DNA from: Sphingobium sp. Z007
GTDB lineage: Bacteria; Pseudomonadota; Alphaproteobacteria; Sphingomonadales; Sphingomonadaceae
Length of the DNA stretch: 64,000 bases
Assembly (NCBI RefSeq): GCF_900013425.1
Contig: NZ_FBXK01000001.1
Coordinates: 346,001 to 410,000 of the forward strand
Direction: 5' to 3'
Below, in pieces: positions 60,965 through 64,000 of this stretch (position 1 is its first letter; each line of letters starts with the position of its first letter). The notes under the pieces were generated by a model. It was not told where the DNA came from, searched no databases, and worked only from the letters and a program-made list of their open reading frames with translations. Both the position numbers and the translations under genes were made by a program.

Positions 60965-61798
60965 ATGAAGATCGACGGCACGGTGGCGGTGACGGGCGCG
61001 GGCGGCGGTATCGGTCTTGGCATTGCGGCGGAGGCCGCCCGGCGTGGCTATGCGACCTTGGCGCTCATCTATGATGAAGCCCAGCGCCCCGACCTGGAGC
61101 GCGCGGTCGACGGCTTGCCCGGCAACCTGGCGATCCAATGTCTTGACATCACCCGACCCGGCGATTTCGCCTTTCCCGACGATCTTGACGTGCTGGTCAA
61201 CAATGCTGGCATCCGCCTCAAGAATCTGCCGATCGAACATATCCCGCTCGACGAATGGCGTCTCTATTTCGACGTCAATTTCCTGGGCCATGTCACCATG
61301 ACCCAGCGCGCGATCCCGATCATGCGCGCACGCCACAAAGGGTTGATCTGCAACATCAATTCCGGTTCGCTCTACAGCCCCATGCCCTTCCTGGCGCCCT
61401 ATCGCGCGACCAAGGGGGCGATGATGGCCTTCACCGAAACCTTGCGGGCGGAGGTGGAACAGTTCGGCATCGGCGTCCTGGAAATCCTGCCCGGCGCGGT
61501 CAAGACCGGAATCAACAAGGAATCGGTGACGGTCCGCATCGCCCATGCGGTCGACTATCCCGAATATGCCGCGATGGCGCAGCGTCAGCGTGACCTGTTT
61601 TCAGGGGATTTCACCATATGGTCGATCGAGGACGCCGCCCGCTTCATCGTCGATGCGATGGAGGATAATAAGGGCCGGATGCGCCATGGCAGCGATCCGC
61701 AAAGCGACGCCATGGCCATGTCCGGCTGGCGGCCCGACGGCGGCGAGGAACAGATCGCCCGGTTCATCACCATGATCGACCCAAGCAAACAGACTTAG
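60965..61798 (+). CDS. short-chain dehydrogenase/reductase
   Basis: A 277-residue SDR. TGAGGGIGLGIAAEAARRGYA, then NNAGIRLKN, NINSGSLYSPMPF and YRATK. The substrate loop includes GAVKTGINKESVTV, and the C-terminal part (MRHGSDPQSDAMAMSGWRPD) is longer than usual. RBS AGGCGAGG precedes the ATG. It lies between the MFS gene and a crotonase, 85 bp and 52 bp away, in a likely single operon under the GntR regulator. Confidence 0.9.
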   Translation: MKIDGTVAVTGAGGGIGLGIAAEAARRGYATLALIYDEAQRPDLERAVDGLPGNLAIQCLDITRPGDFAFPDDLDVLVNNAGIRLKNLPIEHIPLDEWRLYFDVNFLGHVTMTQRAIPIMRARHKGLICNINSGSLYSPMPFLAPYRATKGAMMAFTETLRAEVEQFGIGVLEILPGAVKTGINKESVTVRIAHAVDYPEYAAMAQRQRDLFSGDFTIWSIEDAARFIVDAMEDNKGRMRHGSDPQSDAMAMSGWRPDGGEEQIARFITMIDPSKQT

Positions 61799-61849
61799 CG
61801 CATCGCGACCATTACAGCATGACAAAAAACAGTGACGAGAGGAGCCTGC

Positions 61850-62644
61850 ATGAGCGCATATGAGGACATCAGCCTGGCCGTCGCCGACCGCATCGGCACG
61901 CTGACGCTCAATCGACCCGAAAAGGGCAATACGCTGCGTGCGCGGACGATGGAGGAAATCTGCATCGGCATGGACGTCCTGGTCGCCGATCCGGCGGTGT
62001 CGGTCATCGTGCTGGCGGCAGCGGGCAAGCATTTCTGCGCCGGGGCGGATTTCTCGTTCCTCGACGAATTGACCCGCACCCCCGCGCCGCAGATCAAGGC
62101 GCAGATCTACACCCATTTCCAAGGCGCGGCCAAACGCATCTATCATTGCCCCAAACCCACCGTCGCGCTGGTGCAGGGGGCTGCCGTCACGGTGGGGTGC
62201 GAACTCTCGCTCGCCTGCGATTTCCGCGTCGTGGCCGACAATGCCTTCTTTCAGGAAAGCTGGATCAAGCTGGGCATCATGCCACCGCTGGGCGGCGTCT
62301 TCCTGCTACCGCGCATCGTCGGCCTTGGCCGCGCGGCGCAGATCGTCTTGCGCGGCCTGCCGGTCAAGGCGCAGGAGGCCGAACGGATCGGCCTGGCGTC
62401 CGAACTCGTGCCGGTCGATGCGCTCGCCGATCGCGGGCGCGAACTGGCGCTCGAACTCGCCGCCATCGCTCCGCTCGCCTATGCGCAAGTGAAGGAGGCG
62501 CTGCATCGCGGGCTGGAAACCTCGATGGAGGCCGAGTGGTCCACCAACGTCCTCAATCAGGCGATCCTGCTGGGCACGGACGACTTCAAGGAAGGGCTGG
62601 ACGCTGTAAAGACCAGGCGCGCGCCAATATTCACGGGCCAATGA
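61850..62644 (+). CDS. enoyl-CoA hydratase/isomerase family protein
   Basis: A 264-residue crotonase. LNRPEKGNTLRARTME and KHFCAGADFSFLDE form the CoA and oxyanion sites. The first glutamate is kept (AVTVGCELSLACD), but the second catalytic position reads FFQESWIKLGIMPPLGG, with Trp at the expected place. Hydration is therefore uncertain. GAGAGGAGC precedes the ATG. It is the last gene of the plus-strand unit and is followed by a hairpin, then the convergent porin gene. Confidence 0.9.
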   Translation: MSAYEDISLAVADRIGTLTLNRPEKGNTLRARTMEEICIGMDVLVADPAVSVIVLAAAGKHFCAGADFSFLDELTRTPAPQIKAQIYTHFQGAAKRIYHCPKPTVALVQGAAVTVGCELSLACDFRVVADNAFFQESWIKLGIMPPLGGVFLLPRIVGLGRAAQIVLRGLPVKAQEAERIGLASELVPVDALADRGRELALELAAIAPLAYAQVKEALHRGLETSMEAEWSTNVLNQAILLGTDDFKEGLDAVKTRRAPIFTGQ

Positions 62645-62655
62645 TCCGCGTCGCC

Positions 62656-62697
62656 CCGCCTTTGCCGACCGGTGGCGTCACCGGCTGGGAAAGGCGG
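62656..62697. terminator. interrupted hairpin between convergent genes
   Basis: CCGCCTTT (62656-62663) pairs with AAAGGCGG (62690-62697), and inside it CCGGTG (62669-62674) pairs with CACCGG (62679-62684) around a GCGT loop. The two stems are separated by matched 5-base bulges. There is no T-run. The position between convergent stops suggests an RNA-end or insulating role. Confidence 0.5.
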
Positions 62698-62717
62698 AGC
62701 GCGCAAGCCGATCCGTC

Positions 62718-64000
62718 CTAAAAGGCCAGATAGAGCGACGCCGACCCCAGCAGCACATCCTTGTACCCCGGCAGGAATGTCGGATTGACTACATATTGCA
62801 GTGCTGGGGCAACGCGAATACCCGGACCAAGATGCACCGCATATGCGCCCGATATGCCCACCTGATGCCGCGCCGTGTCAATCCCGCGCAGGGCATAGGA
62901 CTGGTGCAGGTCTTCGCTGAATCTATTGTAACTGACCGTCAGGTTGAAAGAATCCGTTGGCCTCGCGTCGAACGGTCCGACATAATAGGCGCGTATTTCA
63001 GCCGCTTTGCTGAACGAGCTGACCGACTTGCGCGCCGCACTGTAACTGGCACCCAGATAAAGCCCACGAAAGAATAATTGGTCGTCCGGCCGGGTCGCCT
63101 GGAAATCGATCAGCGCATAATAGGAATGATTATGGTCGCGGCCCCCCAGGAAACGGTCATAATCCGATGTATTGTAGAGATAGCCGACCCGCGCCCAGAA
63201 ACTGCGCTGGGTCGGAGACGCACGACGCCGGATGCCCACTTCGCCGATATACAGGGCTTTGGCATTATCCTGGTCCCAATCCAGGCCGATGCCGTTGGTG
63301 CGTATCTCCCTGCGATGCCAAGCGGGTTGAGCGACCGCTGCACCCCGCCCAGCACGTAAAACCCCTTCTTGCCGTTGATCTGGACATTGACGCCCGGTGT
63401 TGTCGCCGGTTCTGCGCTCAGGCCCGCCTGTACCGGCAGCAACGATACCAGTCCCGTCGTCAATGTCGGGTTGCCCCCGGTGATTAGGCCCGCGAAATGC
63501 AGGTAATTTTGCAGGAAGCCAGCCTTCACCTCCACGGTGCGGTTGGCAAAGCCATGATAGAGGGACAGCGTCTTGAACGTGATGGAATTGCGACCGTTCG
63601 GGTCGAAACTGGTCACCGAATAGCCGCCGCCGACCGTCAACATCGTGTCGCCCAGACCTATATCGTCCAGTTTCTTGGTGACGTAGATGTTGAGCGCATT
63701 GTTGCGCAGCGTCAATGTCTGCCCATTATAAACCTGGGGATTGCCCGGCATCCCCGTCGGGGTCAGGTGCATCTGGATGGCGGTGGCCGATTGCATTTCG
63801 ATGCCGATACCCCGGTCGGCCAGCGCATCGCGAATTTCGCCGCTGTCTCCCACGATCGTGTCGATGAGGCCGGGAAACTGGGTCGTCAGCATCGGTTCGC
63901 GCAGCGCGTCGAAGCGCGCATAATCCTTCGGATCGCGCTTCCCCGGCTTGCCGGGCGGGGCGAGCGAGGATGCGCCGGGTAGGGTGGGGGATGCTGGCAT
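62718..64000 (-). pseudogene. outer-membrane porin (OprB-like), frameshifted, N-terminus beyond window
   Basis: A beta-barrel protein whose first part (from the right edge) has GLIDTIVGDSGEIRDALADR, GIGIEMQSATAIQMHL and strand-rich segments such as SLYHGFANRTVEVKAGFL. This frame is correct to about NPLGI near 63318, then shifts. The next frame continues RTNGIGLDWDQDNAKALYIG and on to a typical terminal strand LLGSASLYLAF. One missing base in GCAGGGAGATACGC explains the break. The general layout (helical start, barrel, C-terminal Phe) resembles carbohydrate-type OprB porins, but assignment is by eye. It would help uptake across the outer membrane if intact. Confidence 0.6.

Overview
The window is GC-rich, densely coding DNA that looks like a sphingomonad-type alphaproteobacterium. 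The evidence is a TonB-dependent receptor, a porin-like outer-membrane protein, many TetR/MarR/AraC/GntR-regulated CoA-ester operons, and gene families common in Sphingobium/Novosphingobium-like genomes. This placement is inferred from gene style; no rRNA or tRNA is present to confirm it.

Almost the whole window is one large accessory catabolic region for acyl-CoA chemistry. It holds seven crotonases (one frameshifted), four acyl-CoA dehydrogenases plus a deleted remnant, four AMP-forming CoA ligases, nine short-chain dehydrogenases, four nitronate-monooxygenase-like flavoproteins, one thiolase, one methylacyl-CoA racemase, several thioesterases, an OYE-type ene-reductase, an AtuA-like protein, alcohol and aldehyde dehydrogenases, three MFS transporters and eight regulators. 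No ring-hydroxylating oxygenase or P450 is visible, so the region seems to act on substrates already carrying, or readily given, a carboxylate.

Layout. 1-4.5 kb: crotonase end, thioesterase remnant, then a coupled ACAD-ACAD-DUF2889 operon. 4.5-7.7 kb (minus): oxidoreductase, crotonase, SnoaL-like, NMO-like, all overlapping by 1-4 nt. 7.8-13.2 kb (plus): NMO-like, thiolase, two SDRs, a frameshifted hotdog gene, TesB. 13.2-18.9 kb (minus): isomerase-like crotonases, GST, TetR, alcohol dehydrogenase, thioesterase, SDR. 19-21.4 kb (plus): SDR, thioesterase, racemase. 21.4-26.3 kb (minus): frameshifted crotonase, CoA ligase, MFS, epoxide-hydrolase remnant, TetR. 26.3-29.3 kb (plus): dienoyl-CoA-reductase-like SDR, CoA ligase, small Rmf/CrpP-like protein. 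29.6-33.6 kb: AtuA-like, TetR, OYE, ACAD remnant. 33.8-41.1 kb: CoA ligase, crotonase, thioesterase, MFS, NMO-like, MarR, LCAD-like ACAD. 41.2-46.9 kb: small secreted protein, hydrolase, nitroreductase, a 4-hydroxybutyryl-CoA-dehydratase-like enzyme, AraC, HTH. 47-56.3 kb: SDR, ALDH, TetR, two SDRs, NMO-like, an ACAD-kinase pair like the Pseudomonas lva pathway, CoA ligase. 56.4-64 kb: TonB receptor, GntR, MFS, SDR, crotonase, frameshifted porin.

The most interesting theme is handling of 4-hydroxyacyl-CoA. The region carries a homologue of the [4Fe-4S]/FAD radical 4-hydroxybutyryl-CoA dehydratase with all metal-ligand positions apparently kept. About 8 kb away is a kinase plus ACAD pair of the type that removes a 4-hydroxyl by phosphorylation. 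A second theme is decay: at least three otherwise intact genes carry a single-base frameshift and three more survive only as fragments. A third is a set of short, related AT-rich palindromes (CCTA...TAGG style) in front of many operons, which suggests a shared regulon.
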